A stretch of 64,000 nt of DNA. Origin: Plasmodium malariae. Taxonomy: Eukaryota; Apicomplexa; Aconoidasida; Haemosporida; Plasmodiidae. The stretch lies in contig NC_041786.1 of assembly GCF_900090045.1 (NCBI RefSeq), forward strand, positions 2,536,501-2,600,500, written 5' to 3'. Made by a program: the position numbers and the translations under genes. Under the pieces are notes generated by a model. It saw only the letters and a program-made list of their open reading frames with translations, searched no databases and was not told the origin of the DNA. Positions 41,990 through 54,442 of this stretch are shown here, piece after piece. Position 1 is the stretch's first letter, and every line of letters begins with the position of its first letter.

Positions 41990-43579
41990 GATTATCACTT
42001 TTCGTGGAATATCGTATTATAAAATATTGTCTGCAGTATTATACATGTTCACCGCTCACACATTGTTCCCGTATTTGAGGTGCAATATTTTTTTTTATTA
42101 AATAATTAAATAAAAATAAACAAACATCCAAATATTTTTACCTTTGTGTAACAGGATCTTCAAAAGGCATTTGTGATATTGGGCATTTGGTAGGAAACAC
42201 TCCGACCTCTTCGTCCACTACTAATTCATCCTCATCGTCATCTTTTTGATTTTTTAAATGGAACTATTAAATGTGAACGGAAAAATACGCATATAAAAAA
42301 AGAAAAAAAGTATTATATATAATGTTTTATAAACATAGCATACAAGTGAATGATACTTTATACTTAAATAAACAATGAAATTTCTTTTTACTTCTTTATT
42401 TTTTTTTCTGATTTTTTTTTCATGTCAATACTCTTGCTAATCTAGAAATATCCTTTTCATCTGATTGGTTTCCTAATGTGCGCATATAAAAAATTTTTTT
42501 ATTAACAACATATATGCTAAAATTCTGTATAATGTAATTACCGGGGAAAGGATGATAAAATGATCATCAATATTTGTCTTAATATGTTCATAAAATTGTT
42601 AGCTCTGTAAGGTGAATCTCGATATATATACATATGCATACATACAGACACACAGAATATACGTATGTATATTTTCATATATGTTTGTTCTCATATTAAT
42701 TAGTTCTTCACAAAATATAGAAGTTTAAAATGTGGAATATATTTAACAGAATTGTAAAATATCAGGTTTATGCAATAAAAGAGCGATATCTTTGTTTACC
42801 TTGTAACTTTAATTTTACATACTTATTGACTAATTTCAAAAATTTTTCATCAATATTTAGTTCTTCTGATATGCAATATAAAATATAAAGGTAATTTAAA
42901 ATTTTCATGATAATAAGGTTTATAATAAGGAAGGAAATGAGAAGGAAACATAGACAAGAAAATCAAAAGAAAAGTGAAGGATAGATGATTTTTTCTCTCT
43001 TCGAAAATGCGTTTACCTGAACCTGGATGAATATTGAAATATTCCATATGTGTAATATTAAAATACATCAAGTGATATAAAATTTTAAAATTATTAATAA
43101 AATGAAAACAAACTTATATATCATTTTTATTTGGTTGTTTATTTAGGCAAACTTACGAAAATATTTAATTGAAAACAATATATTATACAATATTTTTTGC
43201 AAATGATTGTGATATTTTTGAATTTCGTGAGAAGGTGTGTATTCTTTGTCATATTTATCTAAACTATCCCAAATGTCTGTAAAATATGGGCTCTATAACC
43301 AGATAATGAAAAATTATATTTAACCAGTATATAAAATTTAAAGAAGGGTATACAAAATTTTATTTTATTATTTTTTTTTTATAAAACTACATAATCCTCA
43401 TCTGGCAGTTCATCTTCAGTGTTTCTTTGTGCCTAAAACAGATATTTTACATTCCATAGGACATGAAAGGGATGATGATTTTTTAACTAATACTTTTGAA
43501 GTACTTACATAATTTTCTTATTTTTTCCTTCTTTTTTTTATAGACATACCTTCTTAGATGAATTATCTTCTTCATGCAT
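41202..43579 (-). CDS. NSE2: NSE2/MMS21-like SP-RING SUMO ligase, eleven exons
   Basis: Hand-built model of 263 residues. Exons, in order of translation: 43550-43579, 43391-43432, 43157-43292, 43017-43022, 42800-42865, 42432-42472, 42142-42263, 41854-41916, 41736-41770, 41532-41595, 41202-41388. Every junction is GT..AG and keeps frame. The C-terminal half is an SP-RING: T-K-C-P-I-S-Q-M-P-F-E-D-P-V-T (about residues 132-146), then A-C-V-H-T-F-E-K (155-162) and E-C-P-I-A-A-C (176-182). Zinc ligands C156, H158, C177 and C182 reproduce the C-x-H ... C-x4-C spacing of human NSE2. The N-terminal half is helical and would contact SMC5. The family attaches SUMO within the SMC5/6 DNA-repair complex. 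Uncertain points: the six-base exon 4 can be skipped in frame, exon 8 may start at 41910, and the weak GTTGCA donor of exon 10. A PIAS-type ligase is less likely because of small size and spacing. Confidence 0.78.
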
Positions 43580-46500
43580 TACGGTTTAAATTGTTTTGAA
43601 GTAATATTCCTAATACTGAAATATTGCTTATTATATATTAACTGTCGAAATAAAATTTAATTTCAGTATAAATAAAATTTTTCTCCCTTTTACTATTAAG
43701 GGTTTAGATTACTAAAATTATTAACATTCAATATATTTGAAAGAATCAAAACTTTGATATCTCAAAAATTGTTTAAAATTTTATTCATCGAAAATGATTT
43801 TTTTTTATATATATTTTTCACAAATTTTGTTTTTGCATTAACAAAGTGGATGATAATTTTACTGTTGATACTTATATATGAAATGTGAATACTACACACG
43901 GTTATTTCAATGTGAGAAAATGACTTTTAATTTCTGTCGATAGTGTTACATGTTTTACATGAATATATGCGTATTTTTTTTATTTTTTTTTTTTTTTGTG
44001 CACCATACTGATCATTTGTTTGAACATTTTTAATTTACATTTATTCATATACTCATATATATATTTGTGCATTTACCTAATTAAATCTTTTTATACGAAC
44101 GTTTAAACACAAATAAAAAAATATCTGAAATAAATGTGTTGTTTTTCATTTTTAATTTGACAAACAAAAACTGATGAGTAAAAAAAATTGTCATTATACC
44201 GTATACATATATAGGTATGCACATTATTATGCAATATTATAAACATGTCATATATTTCCTTTTTAAGGAATATGTTTATTTATCAGTATACGGAAGATGA
44301 TACTGTTATCTTTGAAGCAAAATTGGGAAAATATTAAGAATAATTATATAGATTTTATGTGAGATAAGGATTCTTTTTATATTCTTGTTTTACATTAACA
44401 GATAAACTTAACACAACAATTAATTTACAGTTGTAATGCTTACGTAGAATTTTCATTTCCTCTTTAAAAAAGTTAACAAAATTTTAATTAAAAAAATGCA
44501 AGAACTGTAGAGTGGGAGAAGAAAATTGAAAAATAACAACTCCATTAAGGGCAATTTTTAAAATAGGTCGATTTTGTTTATAGATTTGCACACATATATA
44601 TTCATTAAATTAACATTAAGATATGCCTCTATGAAAGGATGAAATAAAGCAAGCAGGTGGTATAATATATACGATTTAATGGTCATAGTTATATATATTA
44701 TGACAGCTTCGAATAATAATTTAAAAAAGACAGCTTGTAATAAATTCACATTTAGCACACAAAAATATTTTTTTTATTCGGTCTTTATTACAACAATATG
44801 TTCCATTTTTTGCAATTTTTCAATCGATTTTTTGCTTTGCCATCGACTTTCAATTTTTAAATTAATGTAGCTCAAAAAAAAAAATTATATGTTCCTATCT
44901 CAACACAAATTGAAACAACTAAATTTTGATAAATTACACTTTTGTTATATCATGAAAAGTTTTTAGAATACTATATATTTTCACAGTTAAACCTTTGAAT
45001 TCTCTTTTTTTTTTTTCACATTCATACAAAACAGGAATTTATGGGAAGTCAATTATTTTATATAAAAATTTGTTCATATTTTCAAAAAAATAAAAATTTT
45101 CTTGAATCTTTTGCACATATTCTTATTTAAAATATTTCTATTTCTTATTTTTTTTTTAATGTACGTTATGCAAAAGGGTATAAGTGATTATTTTTTTTCC
45201 ATTTTAACCACATATTTATGAAGAAAGAAAAATACGCCTTTAAAAGAACAACCGTTCTTCTTCATTCTCTTCAAGCTATGTGAAAGACATTTAGGCATGT
45301 TGTATAAATGTATGTTAAAAAATTAAATGTATAATATTATATAAAATGAATCTTTTCTTATATATTAAGTTATCTCATATGTCCTTTGCATATATGCATA
45401 GGTATATATATATATATATCTATATATAAACAAATGATATGTTTCCGCCTTACTTTATAAACAATAGAAATGTTTTATATTTTGAATAATGAAAAGGAAT
45501 AGAAGGGAAAAAGATGATGAAAGTATTTTTAAATTTCAAAAAGTATAATTTTATGTGGTTTCATTATTATAATACCATTTGCATGTTAAGAAACTATTTC
45601 AATAACTTGACAAATTATTTGACAAATTGTTATTTATTAAGAAAAATAAAAGGAACAAAATTAGAAAGTGTTCATGAAGAAAGAAAAATGCATTGTTTTT
45701 TTTTTTTAATATATACAGTATACTTTATGCTTTGCATAATGTGTTAAAAATAGGAAAAAAATAAAAATATATTCTTTTTTTAAATGTTCCATATTTTATT
45801 CAAATGTGATAAATAAAAATAGCACATCTTATTTTTAAATATATGAAGTGCTAAGTAAATATTCAGTTATATTTGTATATACATATATATATATAATACA
45901 TGTGCATAAATGAATGAATACGTATAAATATTTTCAGGGTGAACAAATATGTTTACTTTTTATTGAGTTTATGCATATATGTGTATATATATAACGTACG
46001 TACATGCATAAATGAAGATTTATATATATGTACGTACATTAGTTTTTAAAAACATTCCTTTTCCTTGAACTGCACGTTTTTTAACATTTATTTCTTTATT
46101 TTTAATGTTATATTTTTTTTTCGGAAAGATACTGTTGCTCAATTTTCCACATTTATTTCTTTTAAATAATTAAATAGAGGTGCCATAATCTGTGAAAAAT
46201 ACATACATAATAAAATTTACATTCAACCATTGCGTCGTTTGAATATCTACGTTTTCACGCCTTAATTATTTTTCTTAGGTTGTAGTTTGTGTATTATTTT
46301 TATTCAAAAATGCATAATATTACAGCTATAACGTGCACGAAACTTCTATGTATGCTTTATTATTCTATTATAATATTTTTTAAAGTATGCAAATATATAT
46401 TTATGCATACAATATATATTGTTTACAATTGTCATTTTAGCAATTTATAAATAAATTATAAATAAAAAAAAGTACTTGTGAACAAAAATGGTGCATATCA

Positions 46501-48077
46501 TTTTATTTATTCAATATTATAAAGAAATTTTAATAAAATCTATTTACATAAGTAAAAAAAAAATATGAATTTTTATAAAATTCTTGAATTTTTTACACGT
46601 TTTGAGCTGTGTATATTTTTTTTGTTAAACAAATTTTATTGAAAATAATTATCCTTCAAAAGATTTAAACTGTTTATTATGGATACATTTAAATGCCTAT
46701 TCAAAAAAAAAAAAAAAATTGTAAATTTTTATATAATGCTCAAAGTGTAAATATTAGTCAACAAACTTTAAATCATTTGTTTCTTTTTTTTTTTTGTTTT
46801 TTTTTTTTTTTTCCAACAGTCAATTATTTTATATTAAAATGCAGGAATTAACATGTAGCTATTTCGTATAGCTGTTATTTAACGCACAGAAAAGTTCGTA
46901 AATAATTTATTATACAGAACTGTTTTATAAATATTTACTTTTTTTTTTTTTTTTTTTTTTTATGTATTACAAAGTAATAAAGATACTTTTGAAAGTGAAA
47001 CTAACTGAATTTTTTAAATTTACGCTATTACAAAAATGGTACATATATAGGTGTATATACATAAGCACATAATATATAAATGTATTTTACGTGCTATCTT
47101 TAACATAGATATGTAAATGTATGTTTATACATATATATATATTCTTAATAGCTCATTGCTCAAATGTTACAGAGAATAAAGGTATTGAAATAGTATTTTG
47201 AAAAAAACATTATACAGAAAAACGTAGTGAAGTAAGATAATATATTTTAAATTACATTTTTTCTTTTTTTTTTACCAAATATACATCAACAGGAATGTTT
47301 TAATGTATGTATGTGTATTTATATATATATATATATATATATGTAAATATAGCTAAGTGCATTTTATGTTCATACGTGTGTTCATATATTTACGTATGGG
47401 ACATATACATATATATGCACATTAAGTACAAATATATTCATATAGTTATTATATAACCACATTTTAAAACAACACAAAAACGAAGAGCTGTTTGTACAGT
47501 TATATTTCATTATCGGTTGAAATATTTAAATTAATTTTTTCTTCACAGCAGCTGCATTAGATAATATTTCAATTTTATATTTTTTATTGTATCCCCATAA
47601 ATATTATTATCATATGAATATAAAATAGACAACTTTTTCATTATTTTAATTTGCTATATCAACTAATTTGTATTATTGTATTTTACTTATTAATATGTAT
47701 ATATATACATAAATTTCTGTTAAAAATAAAATTTACTATAATATATTCTTTAACATAAATAATCTTAGAAACAATAATCCACCTTTTTAAAGTAATATAT
47801 TTTCGATTTTCAGCCCCCCCCCCTTTATTTATGAGATACAATTGTTAAAAAAATATTATTGTTTTTCCTTATTTAAATATTTTTTTTTTATATTGTTTTT
47901 TTATTTTTTTTTTTTGCATTAAAATTAAATATATAATATGTTATTCCTTTTTCTTTTTTTCTTTTGAGTACAAACTGTTTTTTGCATACATATATATTAT
48001 TTTATTCCAATTATTTAGTTATCTTTACAATTCGAACTTTAAAAAAATCACATGCTATTATATATATATATTATAAA
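43580..48077. other. Divergent intergenic region, no gene seen
   Basis: A 4.5-kb upstream region between the NSE2-like gene (-) and the unknown gene (+). It consists of poly-T, poly-A and (AT)n tracts, with a C10 run at 47814-47823 about 255 bases before the downstream start codon. Small frames (for example 44679-44870 and 45514-45747) are Phe/Tyr/Asn-rich without motifs. Confidence 0.65.
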
Positions 48078-51000
48078 ATGAAAACTAAAAAAAAAATATT
48101 TATCAGAACTGAAAAAAAATCAGCATACAAAAATTCTGATGATAAGAAAATTATATTCAGAGAAATGATAGATGACATTTCATATATATTACGAGGTAAC
48201 TAAAAAAAAATTTTTTAAATTAAAAAATCAATTTTTTTTCATTAATTTTTTTTGTATATTTATTAAAAATATATGTATATATAAATATATATTATTTATA
48301 TGCGAGGTAATATATATCATATATAAATATCTCTATATATAATTATACATTTGAATTTGTTTATATATACATAAAAATATATATAAATATTAAAATATAT
48401 ATAAAATAACGCGAACCGAGGCCACTTATTTTGTAATATTTTTTTTAATAAAATAATAATCAATATATAACCAATATTTCTACAATATTAATCTATATCT
48501 ATTATACATATATATATATATAATTTATATAAATATATTAGATTGATTCTTTTTTTTTAGTTTTATTATATAGAACAAAATGTTTTTGAAAAATTCATTT
48601 TTTTTTATAATAAATTTATAGTATATGAGGCAGTTTTACTTTTTTAATATATTGATTATTATTAATAGAGCATTTTAGAATTGTTATAACATATATAGTA
48701 AGATTATAAAATTTTTTCTTAATAAAATGATTTAGTAGTTATTGAGTAAATGTAATGACATTAGTAACATATTAAAAAGATTATCATTGTAAAACATTAT
48801 TTTTAAAGTTATAATTTTTAATAAGAGGAATTGTCCACGATTTCATTTGTACATAAATCTTGTATGAGTGAAATTTTATTCAATATATTATATCCTGTTT
48901 CGTATATATTTTTTTTTAATAAAAAATAAGTAATATATATATATACTTTTAATCATATATAGTTTATGCTTTTTTGACGCAAAAAAGGCATTTCCATAAT
49001 TTTAATACATGTTACATATGTACATCGATATATATATATGCCCAAATATGCATGCATGTATAATATACATATATGTATCAAAGAGCACAGTTTAATAAAC
49101 ATATATATATTATATGTTGTTGAATGTTAAAAACATCTTTTATGTGATATTTTTAAATTTAGAGAATTAGGAAATTTGTATATTTATATATATTTTGTAT
49201 ATATTTGTATATATATATTACATGATAATAATGTACGTATGATTTCCACAACCAACGACACTACGTTATTATGTAATCCTTTTTTTCCTGTCAATCAATA
49301 GATAAAGAAACAAAAACGAAGAAAAATGACGATCAAGAAGATGCCCTATTATTAAATATCAAGAAGAGTAGTAACACAAGTTCTATTAAATTGAAGAATA
49401 GTAAAATGATTTTAAAAAATGAAGTTAATAATAATAATGGAAAATCTAATTCGAAAGTTGCAGTTGTTCATAGTAGTGTCAATGATGAAGAATATCTTGA
49501 AAGTGAAACAAAAGATTATGAGGTTAATGTAAATGAATTTAGAGAAGATAGGAGAAGGAAAAGGAATAGAAGTTTATGTAGTACCGACACAAACGATAAT
49601 AATGGTAACGGTAATAGTAATAGTAATAGTACAAGTACTAGTTTATTTAATAGCAATGTGAATTCTTCTAACTCTACCGAATTAGGGAACAATAGAGAAT
49701 TAAAGGATATTATTGAAAATATTGTAGAAAAAGATAATTACGATAAATCGAATGTAAATGTTTTGGATAGCAGTAGTAGTATTGTTAAAACGAAAAATGT
49801 AGAGAGTGAGTTAAATGAGGAAAAGGATACTATTAATACGATTAAAGAAATGATAGATAATGGGAATAATATAGAAATTAAAAATAATGAGGAAGAGAAA
49901 AAAAAATTTATAAATGATAATAGTACTTTTATTAGAAAAAGGAAAAGTAGAAGAGGACAGAGTTTGAATTACGAACCAGTTACTTCTATTAGAAGAACAA
50001 CAAGAAAATGCGCTAGAAGTTATAGAGATAATATGTTTTTTCAAGAGGAAAATATAGAACACAATGAAGAAAGTAATGAAATAATAATATCGAATGGTGA
50101 GGTGAAGGTATTGGAAAAACAGAAGAATTTATCGCGTGAAATAGAATTAAACAGTTCTGATGATAATATTTGTAATGAAAAGGAATTAGGTGAACCTAGT
50201 ACTAAATTGAATATAACGAATGTTGAAGGTGTTGAAGGAGATTACACTGGAAAGAATGTTTTAAATGGAAAGGATAATTTATGTAGAAAAGGTTATAATA
50301 TAAATAGTGAAAAATCATCCCATTATTTTTGCAATGTTCTAGGAAATGATGTTCTAGTCGATACTTCGGAAAAACCCTTAAATAATCATAACAAAGATAT
50401 AGATAAATCTAGTGAAAGTAACATAGATAATAGTATTTTAAAAAGTAATGATAATCTTGATTACTCTATGTTGAATAATTCAGAACAGAAGAAAGAAGTT
50501 GCTCTTGAAGATATAACAGTTGTTGGTCATAAGAAGGTAACACATGGCCATAATAAAGGTAAAAAATACAATGTTAGAAAAAAATTAAAAGGAAATAGTA
50601 CTGTAGTTGCAGTGAATGCTGATATATTAGAGAATAATACTATTTTGAATAGCAGTAAAGATAGTAATGTTACTATCAATGAGGAAAATAAAGAAGATAA
50701 TTTAATTAGGCAAACGCATGAGAGAAAAACAGTTGTTCCCCATGTAGAAGTGAGAAGGAGAGGAAGAAAAAAGAAAACAAATAAAATATTAAATTATGTG
50801 ATAAATTTAAATACAAAGCAAAAAATTAGTGAAAATAAGAATATAACAAGCATTTGTACAGACGAAAACAGAGGAAGAAAAGATGATGTATATAGGACGA
50901 ATAGCATAGCATTTGATTTAGATAGTCAGAACACAGAGCTACCACAAGCGTTACAAAATACGCATGAAAATTTGACTTTTGAGGGTAACTTAAAAGTTGA

Positions 51001-54000
51001 TAATAATAATAGTAGTAGTAGTATTAATAAAACTAATATACATAATAAAAGAAGGAAATTGAGGGATGAACAAATTAAAGATGATTATGAATATAATAAT
51101 ACGAACTCTGATTGCTTATTAAGAAGTAATATTGTAAGAAGGAGGAAATACAAAAGAGGAAAAAGTAGAAATAGAAATCGAAGTAGAAGTGGAAATAAAA
51201 GTAAAAGAGATTGTGAGGTGAATAGAAGCTCGTTAATGGACATGTCATTTAACGCTTCAAGTTGCAAAGGAAGTAGTACCGTTTTGGAGAACGTAGATAA
51301 ATGTAATAATGATGTAAGTGGTAGATACTGTAGTAGTAATAATAATAATAACAATAATGGTACGCATAGAAATAATAGTGTTAGTCATAATAATCGTGAT
51401 AGTGACAGTACTAGTAGTACTAGAAGACTGTTTCCGAATGAAACTTTTCAAATTAAAGAGGAGTTTCTGAATAATGTAAACAGTCTTAATACAGTATTTA
51501 ACTTTAATGAAGAATTTGTTAGATTTTTACAAAGAGTAAGTCAATTTGAAGACATAGATTATGATACTATGTTATCGTTTTTAAATGAAATTCAAATTAA
51601 GTTGACCAACACGATTAAACAAGAATTCTCTAATGAGTGTTTTGATTCTCATAATATAGAAAAAACAGTGTATACGATGAGACATGTAGTAGATATCATA
51701 AATAATAACAATGAAATTTTAAATAAATTAAATCAATTAGAATATAAGTTTTATTATGACTATTTAAGAAATAGATCGGCTGAAGGAGTTACCAATAATT
51801 TTTGTGGGGGCACAGAAAATAATATAGCAATAAATATTTCTCGTATTCCAAGGAATATTAATAATGAATGTTGTGCTAAGATACAAAGAAATAATGAAGA
51901 TTCTCCAATTAATATAGAGGAGGATAATACAGAACATAACAAAATAGATGATGAAGAGGCAAGGAAATTAAATGAACTTTTACATTGTACAAATAATAAA
52001 GAAACAGATGATGCATACATAATTCCAAATTGTACAAATGTAAGAACAGATGTATATTTCATGAATTATAATGATGAAAATGATTGTTATCGTTTAAACG
52101 AAGCACAAATGTTAAATTTAAGCAATACTTGTGATATTTTAAATAATGTTAAGATTGAAGATATGTATGTTGATGAGAATGATGAACGAACAAACAATGA
52201 AAGTAATGTGTTATTTTCATCAGAAGAAATACGTTCACAACCTCTTCAGAAAGGCGGTGATGAACACTATGAAAGAAGAAGTTTAAATAAAAGTACAGAT
52301 TATGATGATAGGGATGAGGATATTGAGAAAGATGTCGATGATGATGATAATAATGAAGATGTATGTTTAGAGAGTAGGAAAATAACGAACTGGAATGAAA
52401 GGGAAGCAGAGGAGGAAGCTGCAAATAGAATTCGCGATGACGAAGAATATAATGAAATTGCAAGGAAAATAAATGATCTTCAAAAAGAGTTAAATACGAA
52501 TAGAAGAAATTTTCAAAATGAGCATGCACATAAATTGATCTATCAGAACAATGTTGATTTTGTATGTGATGAATTAAATAGACTTATTAAACAAACATTA
52601 AAAAGTGAAGATTTATATTATTCCAATTTTTCCAAAGGAAGATACAGAAATGTGACCCATAGAAGTTTATATAGAAACTATATTTCAAGCAAATTATATA
52701 GAAGTAATAGTAACTATATGGATATATGTAAAGAGGAGAACATGATAGGAGCACCAGGAGGAGTAGGAGTAGCTATTAGGAACTCAGGATATTGCAGGAA
52801 TAAGGACGAAATACATAATAGTAATGTAAATATAGAGGACAAGGTAGATGAAAATGCAAAAGAAAATGAAAAAACGCTTATGGACAATTATGCTAATTAC
52901 TTTAGAAGGTTAAACGATATTAATAGTAGTACTAGTAAGAGTAAAGAAAAAGAGCCATGGGATAACAGTATGTTCAGTAGAAATTCAACATTAGACAATG
53001 CATTAAATTATTCATGTTATTCCAGTGATAATAAAAATAATTCTTATTGTAGTACCAGAATGTTACGAAAGAATGAATATAGAAATAAGTACAACATTGA
53101 TCCTAATGTAGTACAAAATTCGATAATAATAGAAGACAAGACAAATATGAATTATACGAATACAGAGGTTAGCAGCAACACAGGGGAATTTAATTATTCT
53201 TCGAATGAACAAAAATCAAGTAGGAACTTCAAAAATAGTACCATTCTGAACAATAATATCACGAAAGATCATTTAAATAGTGTTGACGTTTGCTCGAGAG
53301 ATGAAGGTACTCTTATAAAAGGTAACACCGTGAAGAATATGAATGATAATTTAAATGATAGTTTGCATAATGGTAGTGTCAATATTAGAAGTGTGAACGT
53401 TGATAGTGTGAAGATTAATATAAAGGAAGAAAAAAATGATGGAAAGGAAATAAACAGAGAAGTTAAAGGAGAAAATGAAGTAGATAAGGATAAAAGGAAT
53501 GATGATAATAATAATAATAATAATAATGAAAGAAGCAATAGCAGTAGTAGTAATGGAGTGAAGAAAAATAATAGTCAAGAGGATAATAAAGAATCTAGCA
53601 TGTCAAATGTGAATTTCTTTTTTACAAGAAATATAGAAAGTAGTGAACAGGAAACGCACGATAATTGCGAGAAAAGGGGTAATATTAGTAATAATAATAG
53701 TAATAATAGTTGCAGTAATAGCATTGGTAATGATGAAAATACAACAAATGTCTTATATACAAACTTGGAAGCAAATAATAAGAATGACAATGAAAAGATT
53801 AGTTATAAGGAAATGAAAAATATCAATGTAATGAAGAAAGTGATGAATATCCACGAGAACACTCATAGAATATTAGAAGTTACAGGTGAAGATATTAATA
53901 CATTAAATAGAAAATACAATGAAACAATAATATTTGACGATTTAAGTAGAGCAGAAAACGAGGAGCTTAAAAATTGCTGTACATTAAGAAATGATTCTTT

Positions 54001-54442
54001 GGATATTTCGGATCTTAGCATACAAAAAGAAGAGAATGAGCATTATTTGAGTAATGAAAAAGACCAGGACAAAAATAGTAGGAGCATGCAGTATGTGTTA
54101 ATAGATGCTAAGAACAATTTAAATGATACATATAATCAAAATTCTAATTCTAATCGTGCTGTAAATTGTAAGGAGGATAAAGAATGTGAAATAACTATAG
54201 ATAGTCTATTAAAAGAAACATTTCGTTTGAAGGATGACAAGCTTATGAGTTTAAAAACAAATACAACGCAAAAAGAGATTTTAGATTGTTTAAGAATGGT
54301 ATCTAATATTAAAAAAGTATTTTTTGATGAATGCACAAAAATGATAAATGATCAGATTTTTGCATTAGAAAAAAATTTCAGGATACCTAACTGTTCCTTA
54401 TCAATACTGAAAAACTCATTTGGTTATAATGAGGACATATGA
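48078..54442 (+). CDS. Conserved Plasmodium-type basic Asn-rich protein, unknown function, two exons
   Basis: Reconstructed as 1752 residues from exons 48078-48195 and 49302-54442. The 1106-base intron is long for this genome, but the phase-1 junction joins L-R to D-K-E-T cleanly and no internal ATG start in exon 2 is needed. I do not recognise a family. Exon 1 is basic then helical (R-E-M-I-D-D-I-S-Y-I-L-R). Exon 2 contains a basic patch with R-R-G-Q-S-L-N-Y-E-P and S-I-R-R (about residues 250-280), an AT-hook-like R-R-R-G-R-K-K-K (about 525), and another basic cluster (about 650-680). A probably folded helical region lies at about 753-865, acidic runs (D-D-D-D) near 1040, a charged helix near 1080-1150, and a helical C-terminus. 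No signal peptide or membrane segment is seen. The basic clusters suggest a nuclear, perhaps DNA- or chromatin-bound, protein; this is inference. Confidence 0.8.
48196..49301 (+). other. Long intron of the unknown basic protein gene
   Basis: Donor GTAACT after 48195 and acceptor aatcaatag ending at 49301, preceded by a T-rich tract. The interior is almost pure A+T with many stop codons in all frames. I see no extra exon, but a small one cannot be excluded. Confidence 0.65.

Noticed and set aside
42542..42608. Possible extra exon of the NSE2-like gene flanked by AG and GTAATT
   Set aside because: Its only open frame leaves the wrong phase for the next exon and gives an immediate stop. Skipping it joins 42800 to 42472 in perfect frame.
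42850..43071. 73-codon minus-strand frame inside the NSE2-like gene
   Set aside because: It reads through intron sequence between the micro-exon and exon 5. Splicing at the flanking GT and AG sites restores the gene frame.
45514..45747. 77-codon plus-strand frame in the 43.6-48.1 kb gap
   Set aside because: Mostly Tyr/Asn/Phe/Cys with a poly-T-encoded Phe run. There is no recognisable domain and no splice continuation.
51085..53790. Minus-strand Leu/Ser/Ile-rich frames opposite the unknown gene
   Set aside because: They are the complement of Asn/Ser codon repeats on the plus strand, shadows of the real gene.
49391..54442. TTG at 49391 as the start of the large unknown protein
   Set aside because: The frame is open upstream to an acceptor at 49301 and joins in phase to the ATG exon at 48078-48195.
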